Shown piece by piece: positions 10,851 to 25,452 of a stretch of DNA of 64,000 nt (within the stretch, counting starts at the first letter, position 1; each line of letters begins with the position of its first letter). This DNA is from Plecoglossus altivelis. Its lineage: Eukaryota; Chordata; Actinopteri; Osmeriformes; Plecoglossidae. The notes below the pieces were generated by a model. That model made no database searches. It saw only the letters and a list, made by a program, of their open reading frames with translations, and had not been told where the DNA came from. The position numbers were made by a program, and so were the translations under genes. The stretch is from assembly GCA_036571765.1 (NCBI GenBank), contig BROE01000025.1:330663-394662 (forward strand), given 5' to 3'.

Positions 10851-13800
10851 TCTCTCTCAAGGCTTCACAGCTGTAGTCGTGACCTCTTAGTTGCCTAGCA
10901 CCGAAACAGTCAGCTGTCTCCCAGAGCTGGCTTGCCCCACTGGCCACCCGTCTGCATTCTAGAACTTCTCTTTTCAAAGCAGGAAGTGTAGGCTGTTTGC
11001 TTGCTTTACTGCTGGTGACTAACTACAGTTGTTAGCTTGTACGTGACGTTGATTGTAGCACAGAAAATCCACTGACATTTTTACTTGCAACAGATAGTCG
11101 AGGTAGAAAAGTTAACAAACTGCCTTTTTCAGTTCTCATCATCTACTAACAATTTCCTCTGGGGATCAATTAAGTACCTACTGCTGCTTCTCTTACGGGT
11201 CTTTTATTAGCGGAATAGACATTTCGAAACAACCTGCGACGGTACAATCCTCTGTTGTTGCTCTGTCGAGGTTCATTCCCCTCTGGAGGGTTTCTCAGTC
11301 TCTGCCAGGCGCGTGCAACATGTCTGCATGATCCTCGGTCAAGAACGTACGTAGAACCCCCATCATGGAGCGGTGACAGTGCTGGGAGAACGCAGACATG
11401 CTGAACTGGAGCATGTTGCATGATGGGAACACGAGCCAGATGTGGAGATGTTTACAGGGACGTCGCTCTGTGGGCACCTCTGTGCACAACCCTGCCATCA
11501 CCCTCTCCCCAACCTCCTACCCCTGCCCCTGCCACCCCTCCCCCCTGTCTTTCTGCGGAACGATTTTTCCATTCCCCATCATCTACTAACCCTATACAAA
11601 CAATATTGCAAATGCACGTAATATGTTGTGCAGCTCAAGCCAGGTTGGAATGTCTTGCGGCAATCGTAGCGACTTTTGTAAAATACGATAATGAAGTTGA
11701 AGGATTACTTACTGAATCTTCATATTGACTATTTTTTTTGGTGCCCAGCTGGAGGGAATAAAGACTATTCTCAGATATAGTGCTTGTGCTGTCTGTGCCC
11801 ACATAACTCTCCCATCGTCTGCCAAGGTTAATGATCATTTACTTTCTTGTTTTTTGCAGAGGGGTTTGATGCCTGGCATATAGACTACAGTTCATTGAAC
11901 TTTCAACCGCAGTCCTATCATTTAGTTTAGCAATGACAGAAAACAGCCGCCATCTCACCTCATTACCTTCAGCTAAAAGAATACAGTTTAGACTTTTTAG
12001 GTTGACTTGGTTTTTAGATAACCTGTCAGCCTTTTGGTTTCAGGGCAGACACTCCAACCGCACAACAACTCCCAACCGCTGAGGTGAATCAGAGAAGCAG
12101 CCTTTGGGATTTGTAACCAGCACACTGCATCTCCTCTGTCGAACGCCGGGGCCCTTTCTTCCTGGGCCCCATCAGCCAGGCTGATCACTGTGAGTGAACA
12201 CAGATGCTAGCGATGCCCAGCAGTGGAAAAAGAGGAATAAACGGATTTAATGAAAGCATCGTGGTGCAGTGAAAAGCAAGTCCAAGGCATCAGGGAGCCG
12301 GCCCCTGGGGGTAGGAAGATGGGATGGTGTGCGTGCTGGGGGCTGGATGTATGCCCACATCCAGGAGGAGCGTTTGCCCTCGGTGGGCTCCTGACAGTCC
12401 CCTCCCTCCCTCTCTCCCTCCCCACACAACCCCACCTGGGAGCAAGCAGAAATCTGACTCACCAGACTACAGGTTGAAGCTCAAGGTAAACGGCATATGA
12501 AGGACATCCAATCTGTTTGGAACGATAGAGATTTCTCCTCCTTGGATTTATTGCCTTGCAGTGTGTTTAAGGGTCAAGGGTGACAGCGTTGAGTGTATTC
12601 ACAGGGGCCACTGACTTCCATAACCCAAAGCACTTCCATAACCGTAGTGTGCTAGAGACTGTCAGCTGATGTGCAGGGCTCACTAAGTTCAAAACCTGCT
12701 TTTTCAAAGAAAATAGTTTGGTTTTAATAGCTTGCGCCATTTATGGAAGAAGTAAAAGGACCAGTTCAAAAGAGATTTTCTTTCAGCTGGTGAGAGTTGC
12801 GTGTAGCTTGGGTAGCGTGAAGCTTTTTTCCTCGTTGCCACTTATCACCCCTCTGGCACGAAGTGAAGCAGGCAGGGCCAGCGATTAACATATGTATGTA
12901 TTTTGGCATTTTTACTGTTTTCCTTTTCGAGAACTGAGGAGAATTTATCTTACTGCTGAGCTAAATGAATTGCCTTTGGATTAATAATAAATTAGCTGTA
13001 GACTGAATGTCATTTACTCTTACGTAAGGATAAGGATTTGTTTAGAACCTCCAGGGCAAACTGTCTGAGCAGGCCCGAAAGTTTCAGTTTACTACCAGTT
13101 GAACTTGTTACAAATGGCAAATCAACCTGAAACTTGAAACTTTTTCTGTTCAGCTTGAGAGAAACACATTTAAGTTTAGGTGAGCAGAAGAAGAAGAAGA
13201 AGAAGATTCGGTTTTTTTCTGGGCCCTTTCTCAAAATCCGGATACGGTGCTTCGCGATGCAGTTCCACTGACGGTTAGCAAAGCTCTTATGCCGTCATAA
13301 AGCAGACACAGTGACAGTAAAACCTTGCATATCAAGCATGCCTTCCTAGAGTAGGAAAGAAAGAACTTTTTTTCCAGAACTCTGCATGGCTCTTTTTAAT
13401 TCTCTGAGAGCTTTCATGAACTTCTCTTCCTTTTCCATCATCAGATATTGATCTTTTAACAGAGAAAAATGGATCGTGCCTGTGATGGAATATCGTTCAC
13501 CTCCCACACACGACAATCACTGCAGCCATCTAACCGCTGATTCATGCAAAGACCTATTCGATCGGCGTCCTTGGACTTTTGTCCCTCTGTACCTTGTAAA
13601 TACTCGTTTTTTTGTCTCTGTCCTATGAATAAAGTCTGGGCTTTTAAAGCCTTTTTGTCAATAGGAAGTATAGGTTTGTAATGTGTTCCTCCGGTTTGAG
13701 GTCACTCATTCACAATGGTGGCTTTTCATGACAAGGACCACTGCGAGCGGCCCCCTTTGCTTCGGATGGACGTCTTTATCCTTGCGTGGCCTCATCGCAA

Positions 13801-14463
13801 CGTAACCCTACCCCGGACGCTCTGACGTGTCTTTGAAAAGGTAGCGTTGTCTCATTTTACTGTCGTGCGCATCGCGCACGTGAAAAGATACCGAAAGATT
13901 CCCACGCAAGGAGTTTTAAGCGTGCGGCAAGCACCCTTAGTCCAAACGCATGTGACATGCATTTCAGGAAGCGTTATATCTGGCTGGTAATACAGAAGCT
14001 ACTGACAGGATAGGAAACATTCCTTCCAGTGTGTTGGGTGATGTCAACAGCACAGACAGCTACTCTGTTTACAACTACCAATTAAAACCTGCAGCAGTCT
14101 CACAGCCGATCAACAGGAAAAGGTTGCCGTGCATTTTTCCACAGATCCATCAAGCTTGAATCAAAGTGTGCAGGGGGTCTGTGGAGTGGAAAGCAGAACA
14201 TGGGCTTCATCCCTGCTTTGTTGTGTGGTGGGGAGCGGAGCGGATATTGTTTGTGGATGTGAACCCGACGTGCTGATGACACAGGTGAATTACAAGGTGA
14301 CAGAAAGGAGGAGGAAGGATTCAAAACTGACAGGCCCTGAAACTGACGCTTTTTACCAGCTTTTCCACACAAATCTTTGTGCAGCTGGAGCAGAAAGTGA
14401 TGTCGTATTTCCTCGTAATCACTGTAAACATTCTAGAACATGTACAAAGTGACAAAGCCAAAA

Positions 14464-14489
14464 AACAACAACAACAACAACAACAACAA
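14464..14489. repeat. (CAA)n microsatellite
   Basis: About eight CAA units. Confidence 0.9.
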
Positions 14490-14740
14490 ATGTGGTTGTG
14501 ATCCTGCATTCTTGGCTCCCACAGATGCTTCCGTGTTCAACCTCCATGCGAGTTTGAACGTACTGACTCTAAGATGCTGTAATAGTTAGTCATAAAGTTC
14601 AGGTGCTGGCAGTTTGCCACAACTTCAATCACTGCTCTCCAGTCCAGCTGCCTTGATCACAGACCTGGGAGGGCTTGGCCCGCTGACCACAGCTGCAAAT
14701 AGACACACACACACTGAGACCACACTTGCTGCCCTCCCAC

Positions 14741-14963
14741 CCCACCCCCCCTCTCTCTGTCTCTCTCCCCCCTTACTCCCTTCTTCCTAATTTGTCTCTC
14801 CTCTCTCCCCTCTTATTCCTAATTTTCTCCCCTCTATCCTCTTTCTCCCCCCTTATTCCTCACTTTATCTCCCTCTCTCCCTTTATTTCTCATTTTATCT
14901 CCCTCTCCTCTCTCTCCCTCCATCTCTCTCCCCCCTTATTCCTCATGTTCTCTCCCTCTCTCT
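14741..14963. repeat. polypyrimidine minisatellite
   Basis: C/T-rich array with recurring CCCCCTTATTCCTCA and TTATCTCCCTCTC segments at roughly 50-60 bp spacing. Nearly all pyrimidine on the plus strand. Confidence 0.8.
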
Positions 14964-17900
14964 GGTGGAGGAGCCCCAGGACCACAGATTGTGGCCCCTG
15001 AGGGAATCGAGTGTGGCAAAATGATGATCCTACCATCAGACAGATTCTCTCTGTTCTCATCCTGACTGCAGATCTAGACCATAGACCATAGACCTAGACC
15101 TTCTTGTCTGCAGTAACAGAACAATGATTTTGTCGATGGCGAGAAGTTACAGCACAAACATGACCTGAGTTTAGAGTTTACCTTGCTGTCGATTTCGACT
15201 CAGGGTCATGTGATCAGAAGGTATAGAAAAGCGGAGCAAAGCACTGGGTTTGGTGCAGTGGAACTGTAGTCGTCACTGGACTCCTCACTGTTTGCATTCC
15301 TGCTCAAGATACCGAAGCACATAGCTACATTCTGTGCCCTGCAGAGAATGTAAAAAGCACAATTTCTCACAGTTGAAAGCCAGGGGCTGTTATTGCCATC
15401 ACCAAAAGCTTGCCTTCCTTAAAGTCCTCAGCAGCCATGCTGTCTATGGTCGGTCATACTCAATAACCCCAACTATTAATGCTGCTTAAATAAACGCTAT
15501 CACTTAAATCCTACACCTTGCAGGCAACTCACAGGAAGTGACAATTCCTTAACAGGAGGTGTGACTGGTGCACAACATACTGTCCCCATTTGGGGAAATG
15601 TAGGTATCTTGTACGACATATTAAGCTATATAACATGAACTATTATTTGCTTACCATGTTTCACAAGCAGTTCAGTGAAAGTAATCATTTGAAAATAGCT
15701 TTCTATGTGTGAGGCATAGTACAAGTATTGAAAAAGTTTGTTCTGGTAAAAAAAATACCAGATTAAAAGCTCTCAATTTCATTATATCGTTTTACGTGGC
15801 ACTTAACGTGCTGTGATTTGACATCAATTTATCGTATAGGAATGAACTTTTGTTTAAATGCGTTTATATGATGCTTTCATCAGTATCCAGGCTGCTGGAT
15901 GGTTTGAGCTTGGTATTCATCTCAGTGGTGGCTCGTTTGACGACTTCCATTATGGAGTTAAGAGAGGAGTGAGTTCTTGGATGGAAGAGTATTGTTCATA
16001 AAGGCCACTTTCTTGCATCCAAATTCCAATAGGCCTCAATAAAAATTAAAAGTCTCATGAAACACAACCATGAAGAAAAGAAACGTTGGAATTTGAACTT
16101 GAGTGAATAGCCCTAAATTGGTGCGGTCATGTAAATTCACAATGCATTCATGCATCGATGCGATAGGACTGCGTTCCCTTTGCAAGTCGCTGAAATGACA
16201 ACGATTTCAAATCTGCATCTGCCTCCCTCCCCTGAGCAATATATATTTCATAGTGCGTTATTATACTTGCGTTGATATAGGCTTTGGAAGGAAGCATCCA
16301 AGCTTCAAGGGAGTTTTAAACTAAAACAGACCTTTGCTCTGGGGGTGACTGTGTTATGGGAAAATATTTTCCATTAAGAAATTCATGAGCTTGTAAACAC
16401 CTGTGTTCTGGGGGGATGTGTCTGGTGTCTGGGATGATAACCAGCCAGTCTGGTGAGAAATATCTCTCATTTGGTTTCTGCGGACATACCGATCTCTGCG
16501 GACGTACCTATCTCCGAGACTACGTTCCCCTCATAGTCCCTCCTCTCGACGCCCTGGCCTTGGACACTGGCCGTAGTCTTGGAAACCCCTCTGCCTCCTC
16601 CATGACCTTCATCCGCAGACTGGCCTTAGTGTGAGCTCTTTCGAAAGCCGTACGTCACGATCGGTTTCAAAGTTGTTTGGGAACACTGTTGCTTGACAGT
16701 GACTGCCTCCAGCCATTTTAATAGTTAATTTAATTGCATTCGGTTTAATTTCACCTTAATTTTACCAGGATGGGTGATTGAAAACATGTTGGTATTAACA
16801 ACACAGGCCTAGTTGAAGAGGGGTGCCTGTTACAGATGACTCAGTACTAAGTTGTTTGTCATCTCTGCACTTCAAAGAAGATGGAAGACATTTTTAAGAG
16901 CCACCTGCGAGAATCCGCAAATCTGAATTTCGTCTGTACGCTTTGAGTCATACCATTTCCCAAAATCAACTAAAATTGTTTCGTTTTTTCCCGTATGGAA
17001 ACTGCTGACATTTAGTATTTGTTTTTCATTAAACTGTATGTCGAAACCATTGAAACCAAATATTTTTCTATGCATAAAACTACCCCTGTGCCACTTCATG
17101 ATTCAAATATAAATTGAACCTGCTTTAAACAGGTTAGCACCAATGCCAGTAAACTAATCACACTTTTACTGTATATTAGTTACGATACATTGGCATGGGA
17201 AAAACCGTTGAAGCTTTAATGAAGCCTAAATTACAAAATAATCACAATCAGAGGACAATATAACTTTCATTAACTATTGAGAATAAAAAGTTTTACATGG
17301 TGAGTTAGAGTTTGTGGGAAACGTCAAGGGGACAACAACATTTAAATGGCCATTTGTTAAATAAGAACATCGTTTCTTTATTCAACTGCTCTATTTGTCT
17401 GTTCTATGTGGCCTTTACAAGGTGTGAAAATCTGGGATTCATTTTCTGTTCCCAATCAGAATGGTTCATTCCAGAGGTTATGTAACGACATCTTCCTGGA
17501 GAGCAAAAGCTATTTTTGGTAAATACTAAAACCCAAGTATAAAATCGTAAGTATCTCTTAAAATGTGTCTCACTGGAGTTTATGATTCATATTGAAAAGT
17601 TAAAAAACTAATCACTGAAAGAAAACAAAACAGCTGTGCAGTGTTCGTTTTCAGATTGAGGGTAGCTGACAAGAGGCCTAGCCAACGACGATTGATGAGT
17701 CCAGTCGAGGATGCCACTCAAAATACAGAAAGTTGCCAATTTGGAGGAAAAAAAGATGAACTTATCTTGTGGGTCCATCTGAACTGTGTGCTAAGTTCAT
17801 TAGACTTTTTATTTGCTTTGAAGAAGGACGATCAATGATGGTGGCAGTCCAACTCTCTCTATCACTCTCGCTCGCTCGCTCACTCAAGCGCACGCACACG

Positions 17901-18718
17901 CCCAACTTCTCCACGCACCCTCCGCTGTCTTTGTCGTGCGAATCACCTTCAGCAGAAACTGTCCGTTCGATTGTGGTACGTGGATGGACGAGCTACTGGA
18001 ACAGTAACGAACTGGGCCCTGTGAACACCTGCTCTCTCAAGCGCTCATAGTTGTCAACGCTAATCATCCACAGCTTGCACAGGAAGCTGCTTAACTTCCT
18101 GTTCACTTGACATCATTTCCTCTCCTGTTGCCGTAGCCACATTGTTTTCCCCTGTGTTTCTTCCTCTGCATGTATATTCTGTGTTCACACGCACATTTAT
18201 TCAAACCTTTTGAGAGGCCGGTCTGCCCCCTTGATCGGGGGTAATGATAGTGCAACCCAGTTTTAAATGGCCTCCCCCTGTCTGCGTCAAGTAGCCAATC
18301 TCTTTCACACTTTGCTAAATGGGTTCCCATGTGCTTGCAAAGCAGCTCAATCCTCACCTGCTCATATTTGAGGCCATCGCAGGCTATTAGCATCCCCGCG
18401 GCTGTCTCCGCTCTGGTCAGCTGCTTTCTGCACTTGGCTGGCTGGAAACTTAATCTTCTCGCAGATAACATTAGATTTAGCCTTTTGTTTACTTAGCGCT
18501 GAAAACCGACCCATTCTACCTAGAACGGTCCCGGTCTCTGGAGTGTCAGGGCCAGGCTATAGATAGCACAGGAAGGGGTAGGATTCCCCTAAGTAGATCA
18601 TGGACCAGCGGTGTGTGAGCTGTTCCACTGGCGAATGTGGAAGTAGGATAAAGGACTCCTGTAATTGCAAGGGTTGATTCAGTCGCGTCACAGCCAGGCC
18701 TGTCATGGTGAAGACACT

Positions 18719-18734
18719 CCCCCCCCCCCCCCCC
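18719..18734. repeat. C16 homopolymer
   Basis: Uninterrupted run of C, a likely site of length error in assembly. Confidence 0.9.
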
Positions 18735-21464
18735 TTCGATACACGATGACACATCTTGTTCGGCAGGAAATGAAACCGTGAGAAAACTTCCAGCGGGCCC
18801 TTTGATGTAGTGTTTAAGCAAGGAGGGGCTGGAGAGAGAAGGCGGTAGGTCAGACACAGAAGACGACGCACGTGGCCTGCGGAGCAAGTCGGGGAGAACG
18901 TGTTAAGGAGTTCACAGTTCTTACACACGCCAGAGACTCCAGCCGCAACCAGCAGAGGATATAGAACTCAAAGACTACTTTATCTTGGCCAAACATAGCT
19001 TCCGACTACGCTATGACGAGTAATTTGTCGGCGGGAATGTTGCCAAGCTTCTTTCATCCGCTCTGACTCAACGTTTGGTTTACGGCGACACACGTTGGAC
19101 TAAGGTAGTTTAGGTGGCTTCCTCTGGGTTAAGGAATGATTTAGCAATCAAAGGTTTGTGGAGAGGCTCCAGTCTCCTGACTGAATCACTGCTTAGATCT
19201 TTACACGAAGGAAGACGCGCTGTCCTGCTGTGCTAATGGTTCCTCAAAGCCCATTCTCTCAGACTTGGCAGGAACTCAAGAATGTTTGGTTCACCTTTGA
19301 GCTGAATCCAATCGGCCAAGTCATTGACCGAATCCATCGGCTCCGAATCCAGTAGGCATGGGTCGAAGGATTTCCGAGTTTTTGCGATTATTACATTTGA
19401 TAGATTCAGTCTCGCTAGGTTAGGTCAGACTTTATATGGTTTCATGGCTGCAGTGTAATAAGACACTTTACTGCATAACCTAACGAGCTCACCGCTAGAA
19501 AGAGTCGGCAAGGGGCACGGTGCTCTTGGCCGCGGCGATAATGCAGGAGGTATTTTAAGCTGCTTTGAATATAACCCCAGTTCAGTCTTCTCCCTGTGGG
19601 GCTGTTCAGAACTACCTGGTTCTGAGGTTGCCATTAGCTGAACTAATAAAGGCCAGATTGTGGGAAAAGTGGTGCTGAATGTGATCTGGCTGTGTCTGAC
19701 GGAGGCTTCCTGCTGTCAGTGCATATAGAGAAAAAGAGGGTCCACACTTCTTTCCACGGGAAAGATGCCATCCGATCCGACAGTGCAGCACTCTTCACCC
19801 CGCTCTGTGTTCCACTGTTTTCTTGCCATCGACAACAAGACTCAATGACGGACTCTTCACGGGAGTTTCTCCTGCAAAGTTTTCCTGCATGAATGCTCAA
19901 AGTGCATCGGTTTGTATGCACTTTGGTTGTTTGTTAAACTATTGTGACCTTCCTTTCGATTTGATGTCTTATCGTCTCGAAGCGGTGTGATCGAAGCGGT
20001 AAGGAGTGATTTATCTACGACAGCACAGACGGCACTTTAACTCGCGCGGCATCTTGTTAGACAATTTCCACCTAAATCACATCTTCAACCCTCTAATTAA
20101 CATCCTGCACTTTACCTTAAAGCTTCAGACTCACCAGGAGAGCCCGGGAATAGCCTCCGTCTTCACTGCGTGAGACAGTCTACTTCGAGCTTCTGTTTAG
20201 CTCCTGCGTGACGGGCAATTTCTGGCCTGATTGGGACCGGAGCCACGAGTTCGAGGTGCGAATATGACCAACCAGTTCAGCTTGGGCAAACTCAGATTTC
20301 TGCTCATGATTTTCTTTTAGGTCCTGTGCCATAAAAACCATCTCTCCTCGCATCCACTTCGCTCAGTAGGCCTATCGATCTTTAATTTAACTGTCTTCCA
20401 AACTCTGGCGAACGGCATTCTTTTGACCATTTGCCTGCTAACACTGGATCCTTCCCGTCCTAGAAAATCTCGTTTTAAGAACAAAAACAGCTTTCGAATC
20501 CATTTCTGTCTCCGCTGTTAAGGGAGCCTCCCCGCATGCCACACATAAATCCAGGGTTAGACCCGAATCTGTTCCCATATTACAAGCTTACGAGGGCTCT
20601 TTGAAATAGTTTTGCGCGTTCAGACCTCTACTGCAAGGAGCAGAATGACTCGAAAATCCGAACTCGGCGATCATTGAAACAGCAGGGTAGTGACCCCGAA
20701 AAATGCTTTGTCATGTTTAGTACTCTTTAGTGCACGCTCTTTCTCCATAAAGGAAGCAGTTATCATCGCCATTATTCTGCATGCAAATATGTGCAATAAA
20801 GTACCAAACGGGTCACAGTACGTTGCAGTGTTACCAGACTCTTTTCTGGGTAATTGCATTTTATAGACCTTTCTTGTTTGAAGACTGGAGTTGGAATGGG
20901 AATATTCGGACCCCTGCTGTGAGCGCGTGTTTGTGCGCACGCACGCATAGATTGGTTTGTAGACTCTGGATGCCACCCTATTGGGTGCTTATATTAAATG
21001 TGTGTGTGTGTTTGTTTGGGGGAGGGTTGTGTAGTGTGTGGCTGGGGTTTGGGGAGTACGGAGAGATATGATGGAGAAAAGCAAATACTGAGAAGGAAAA
21101 CTGGTCACCCTGTTTTTACTATCAAGCTATTTAAAACTAGTGTGTTATTTCTGGCCAGACACTCTGTCTTGACGTTCCTGGACAATAGTGGAACATTTTG
21201 GAGAAATATGTTTGGAAAGTGGTCTCGTTAAACAGAGCACTTCAATTTAGCAAGTGATGCATCATGTGTACTAACCCAGAGCAAAGTACTGTGATAGTGA
21301 ATATTAGTAACACTTAACTTAAAGAGAGTTTGGAGTGTCTTACTGTAGGTCATCGAGTTAGTTTTAGCTTTGTTCTTTCAGTTTAGTTTATGTTGGCCTT
21401 GGACGTAGTCATGGACCTAGTCCTGGTCCAGGGCATGACCTTGGACGTGGATCTGACTATAGCC

Positions 21465-21745
21465 CTGGTCCAGTCTCTCCCCTGACCCTCACCCTGACCC
21501 TGCCCTGGTCCAGACCCTCCCATGACCCTCACCTTCACTCTGACCCTGCCCTGGTCCTGGTCCTGGTCCTCCCCTGACCCTCACTCTGACCCTGCCCTGG
21601 TCCTGGTCCTCCCCTGACCCTCACTCTGACCCTGCCCTGGTCCTGGTCCTCCCCTGACCCTGAATGTTTCTGACCCTTGCTTGGCCCTGACCCTTCCCTG
21701 ACCCTGAACGTTCCTGACCCTCACCTGCACCTGACCCTCCACTGG
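21465..21745. repeat. CCCTGACCCT-based tandem repeat
   Basis: Degenerate repetition of CCCTGACCCTCACTCTGACC and CCTGGTCCTGGTCCT. An approximately 40-bp unit is nearly exact at about 21570-21660 and decays on both sides. No protein coding is implied. Confidence 0.85.
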
Positions 21746-22017
21746 CCAGGCCCCAGCCCACCCACACTCTTCCACAGCACTGTGAGCAAATCCGGATCTT
21801 GCCTGGGAGGAGAAATGTTTTCTTTGGGAAGTTTAGGATTAGAAGACCCCTCCAGGATTTTCATACCATTTCTCATGTACCTCCACTCCAGAGGAAGTCC
21901 CATTCTTACGTAAGTCATTTGTATGGATTAATGAGCGCGAGTCCACGTAGCAGAACAGGAAACTCTGCAGTGTGTACAATAGTACAGGGTGTCCATGCTG
22001 GCTCTTCTGGACATTCT

Positions 22018-22140
22018 TTCTCCCCCCTCTGTCTCCCTCCCTCCCCCTCTCTCCCCCACCTCTCTCTCTTTCTCCCCCCTCTGTCTCCCTCCCTCCCCTC
22101 TCTCCCCCACCTCTCTCTCTTTCTCCCCTACCTCGCTCGC
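22018..22140. repeat. CT-rich duplicated array
   Basis: Polypyrimidine tract in which a unit of about 53 bp containing CTCTCTCCCCCACCTCTC is repeated about 2.3 times. Confidence 0.85.
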
Positions 22141-23730
22141 TCTCTCCACGCCTTTCTCCTGTCTCTTGAGCTTTACAGCCAGTCGATGCTGTATAAAAAC
22201 CTTGTGACTATAAATTACACGGAGTGCAATTCTTTTCAATCGTTTGTAGACACTTTTTACATAGATTACTCGCTGGAGGGTGACGACATTTATAGGCAAA
22301 GCATCACATTACTGGAGTCTCCTACGGTAGGAGACGGAGATATGTTGAAGTGGAGCGTTTGCACAGGATATCACCGCACCTTTATTACCTAGCTGTAAAA
22401 AAGACAATGTTTTAAACAGTTGCCACTCAATCTCAGTCTGGCGAACGGCAGGACGAGTTTAATGGACACTGAAAAAGTAGGTGAGAACAGCCTCCTGACG
22501 ATAGGAATCTACAGTTGCTGAGTGTTTGCAAATTCGCCGCCTCATAGATAGGTGATTAGTATTTATCTTCGATTACCTGCTGTGTAACCTACACCGGAGC
22601 TCGGTCACGCTCTCCATATCAAGCAGAACCATCTCTGTGCTTCTGCATGCACAGTGAGCGGAGGCGTCTGTGGGTGTGTTTGACGGAGAGATAGGGTGGA
22701 GTGGATGCTCCCTCTGTCTGCGGGAGAGCCCCCAGGGGAACTTCCTGCAGCTTGGTTTAACCCACGATGGGAGGCCGGTGATACCGTGAATGTGTGGGCG
22801 CCAGAGGAGAAGGTGACATTACAGACGAGCTTTGGAGGAAGAGGAAGTCAGCGGAGGGGGAGCAGGAAGGAGGTGGATGTCAGCCGCTGGAAGGGGGAGA
22901 GGGAGAAAGGCTGCGGGGGGGAGATGGGGAGGATCTACGGTGACAGGTCAGACTCCGGGGCTGTGATGTCAAACAGGGATGTGACCCGGTGAGTCACGTC
23001 ATGTGTTGGTGCGTCTGTTCCACACCTGGGCAGCGGTGAGTCGGCCCGGGGTGAGTGCCAGAGCGGACGTGGGTCGAGTCATTCTTCTCATGACTGCGTT
23101 AACCTTTCGAACAAAAGGCCGTGACGCGAGCAGATTCCAACGAGCCCTGCGAGGGGAACCACCCTGAATGCTGCGTATTCATCTCCGTTCTACTTGCGGC
23201 TCATTTTATACCAGGAGGAGAACATCTCTGGGGTAACCATTCTCCAGCTCTAACTGTGAATGTCTCTGGCGTTTTTGTCTCTTTGCTACGCCAAACACGC
23301 TACAGATTTAAAGCTTTCTGTATTTCGGCATACCCGGTGACCTATGACCCGATAAAGAAAAGACTGTTGGCGTTGTCTTCCTGTGATCTAATTGGACCGG
23401 TGCTCAGCAGTAGAATCATTCTTCAGTCACGATGAGGGAATGACGTGTGAGGGCAGGAGTGAGAAGAGGGCGTGTTTTGGTGTGTCTCGTTCTCCTCCCA
23501 AACCAGCCACCGTTACAAGATCTTGAACCCTCTCCCATTTCCCAGACAGTACGGGCTCGGCCACACAATGAACACATCCTTGGAGATGGTCTGTTTACCT
23601 CCAGGTTGTCAGGGACTCCTCCACGATCATGTAATAAGGAAGGGGATTATTTGCTTTGGCCCATAGAAGGGTTCTAATCAGATCAGTTGGGACATGTGAA
23701 CGGAGGGTTAGTCCTTTTTGCCACCCAGCA

Positions 23731-23965
23731 CTCCCTCTCTCCTCTGCATTTTCCCCTTAGCTCTCTCGCCCCTCTCTCCTCTCCATTCTCCCTTCAGTTC
23801 TCTCGCCCCTCTCTCCTTTCCATTCTCCCTTCAGTTCTCTCACCCCTCTCTCCTCTTCATTCTCCCTTAGCTCTCTCGCCCCTCTCTCCTCTCCATTCTC
23901 CCCTCAGCTCTCTCGCCCCTCACTCCTCTCCATTCTCCCCACAGCTCTCTCGCCCCTCTCTCTTC
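23731..23965. repeat. 38-bp pyrimidine-rich minisatellite
   Basis: Around six copies of a unit of about 38 bp containing CTCTCTCGCCCCTCTCTCC and TCCATTCTCCC, with 1-3 changes between copies. Confidence 0.9.
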
Positions 23966-25452
23966 TGCTTGGCGTGATTTACAAGCATGGTCTCAGATCG
24001 TGGAGGGGCTCTGAGTTGCGTGTGAGTTACTGGGAACATGCATGAAGCAGGCTTGTCTGACTGATCTTTCAGAACAGCTTAATCCTCATGACTCAACAAC
24101 CACACATTTGTATCCGAACATTGGGTGTGTAGTAAAGTGTCTGTGTAAACCAGCGACACCCTGCATGTGCGTTTAATAAAGAACGTTCAAAAGATTGGCT
24201 CAACCTAAAATAAAAAAAGTTGGTGCACGGCCGCAGAGTGCTGTACTGAATGTGGAAAGGGATATTGAGAGACAGTAGATCTCTCAAATTTGTGCAACAG
24301 GATTTCCATGGCTGATTGCCACATCAACCATCTTATCTGATTGTAAAACGATATTATTTTAATGACACGCCAGTGGAGACCAGCCAGGAAGGGGTGAAGA
24401 TGATATGACTCGAGCCATTCGTGGTACAATCCCATTCTTTCTTACTCTGGGATTTCCGTGCTCTATATTTCCAGGAAGCACCAGGCATGTGAGGGCTGGA
24501 TGTGGGCTGGAGGATGGCAGGTCGACCAGGGGAACCTCCGATTACAGGTGGATCTCCGCATCATTGTGCATTGTACTGTAATATACAACAACTCCATTCA
24601 GACGCCTCACCTCCATGTTAAAAGCCCGACAATAGCCTCTTATGAGGAAAGAGAGCTTTTATTTGGCAGCAGTCTGAAATGCACAAACCATGAACAAACA
24701 CAAAGTTGTCTTAGTCTGACTAATGCTTTGCTTGTTAATCATGCCGCATTAGTCTTTCTATTCAGAAAGACTCATAACTTAATCTTATCTTGTTACGGCC
24801 TATCTGTTATGGCCTAACAGAAGCCGAGGTCATAGACTTGGTTATTTATAGACCTCGTAGGAGACTATGCAGATCATGTGTGGCAGGTTAGGTGTAGGAA
24901 GTAAGAGTTCAGTTCTAGGCTGCCAGCAGGGCAGAAAGTCTTGATTTCAGAGAGCCATGTGGAACTCTTCAGTGCCTTTCTCTGGTGTCCTGGGGTATTG
25001 CACGTTTCTATGGGAAAACTCAAAGCCGAGAAGGTGCGTGTGAGTCTTTAAACCAGCACACTTGAAATGTACAGAATGTTACATGTGCAGCGCCTGTCTA
25101 GTCGCCCTCAACTACTACTACATCCCATCCAAATAAAATCTTGATCATAAACTTGGTCCGACTAAAAATGATTACTGCGGAGAACAAGATGATTCTACTT
25201 ATCATCTAGGATTAGTGGATTGTGGTGTGAGCACTGTTGGTCTGGTCTAGCCATCCACTACATTCTTTGCATTCTACTTGAAGTTAAGTGAAGAGATTAG
25301 CGGTTGGGTTTGTTCAAACACTGATGGTTTATATTATAGCTTGGACTGACTGAGTGGTATCTCCATTCCTGAGCGAAAACAGAGCTCTGTTTACCACCAA
25401 GACAGTACTGAAGAACAAAGCATTTACGAAGAATTCACCGAAAGGTCAATCA

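Larger units (their letters stand above)
9675..25452. other. intergenic region without supportable genes
   Basis: No conserved protein family was recognised in any frame over about 15.8 kb. The content is simple repeats, pyrimidine-rich arrays (listed separately) and unremarkable unique sequence. Open frames up to about 200 aa here (for example 21799-22392 plus, 18103-18471 minus, 18557-18928 minus) have no recognisable motif, and several run through low-complexity DNA. Distal enhancers could lie here but cannot be called from one sequence. Confidence 0.5.

Noticed and set aside
11295..11460. Minus-strand stretch with FSMSAFSQHCHRSMMGVLR, considered as an exon
   Set aside because: The minus strand upstream is purine-rich with no acceptor tract, no neighbouring exon fits in phase, and no family was recognised.
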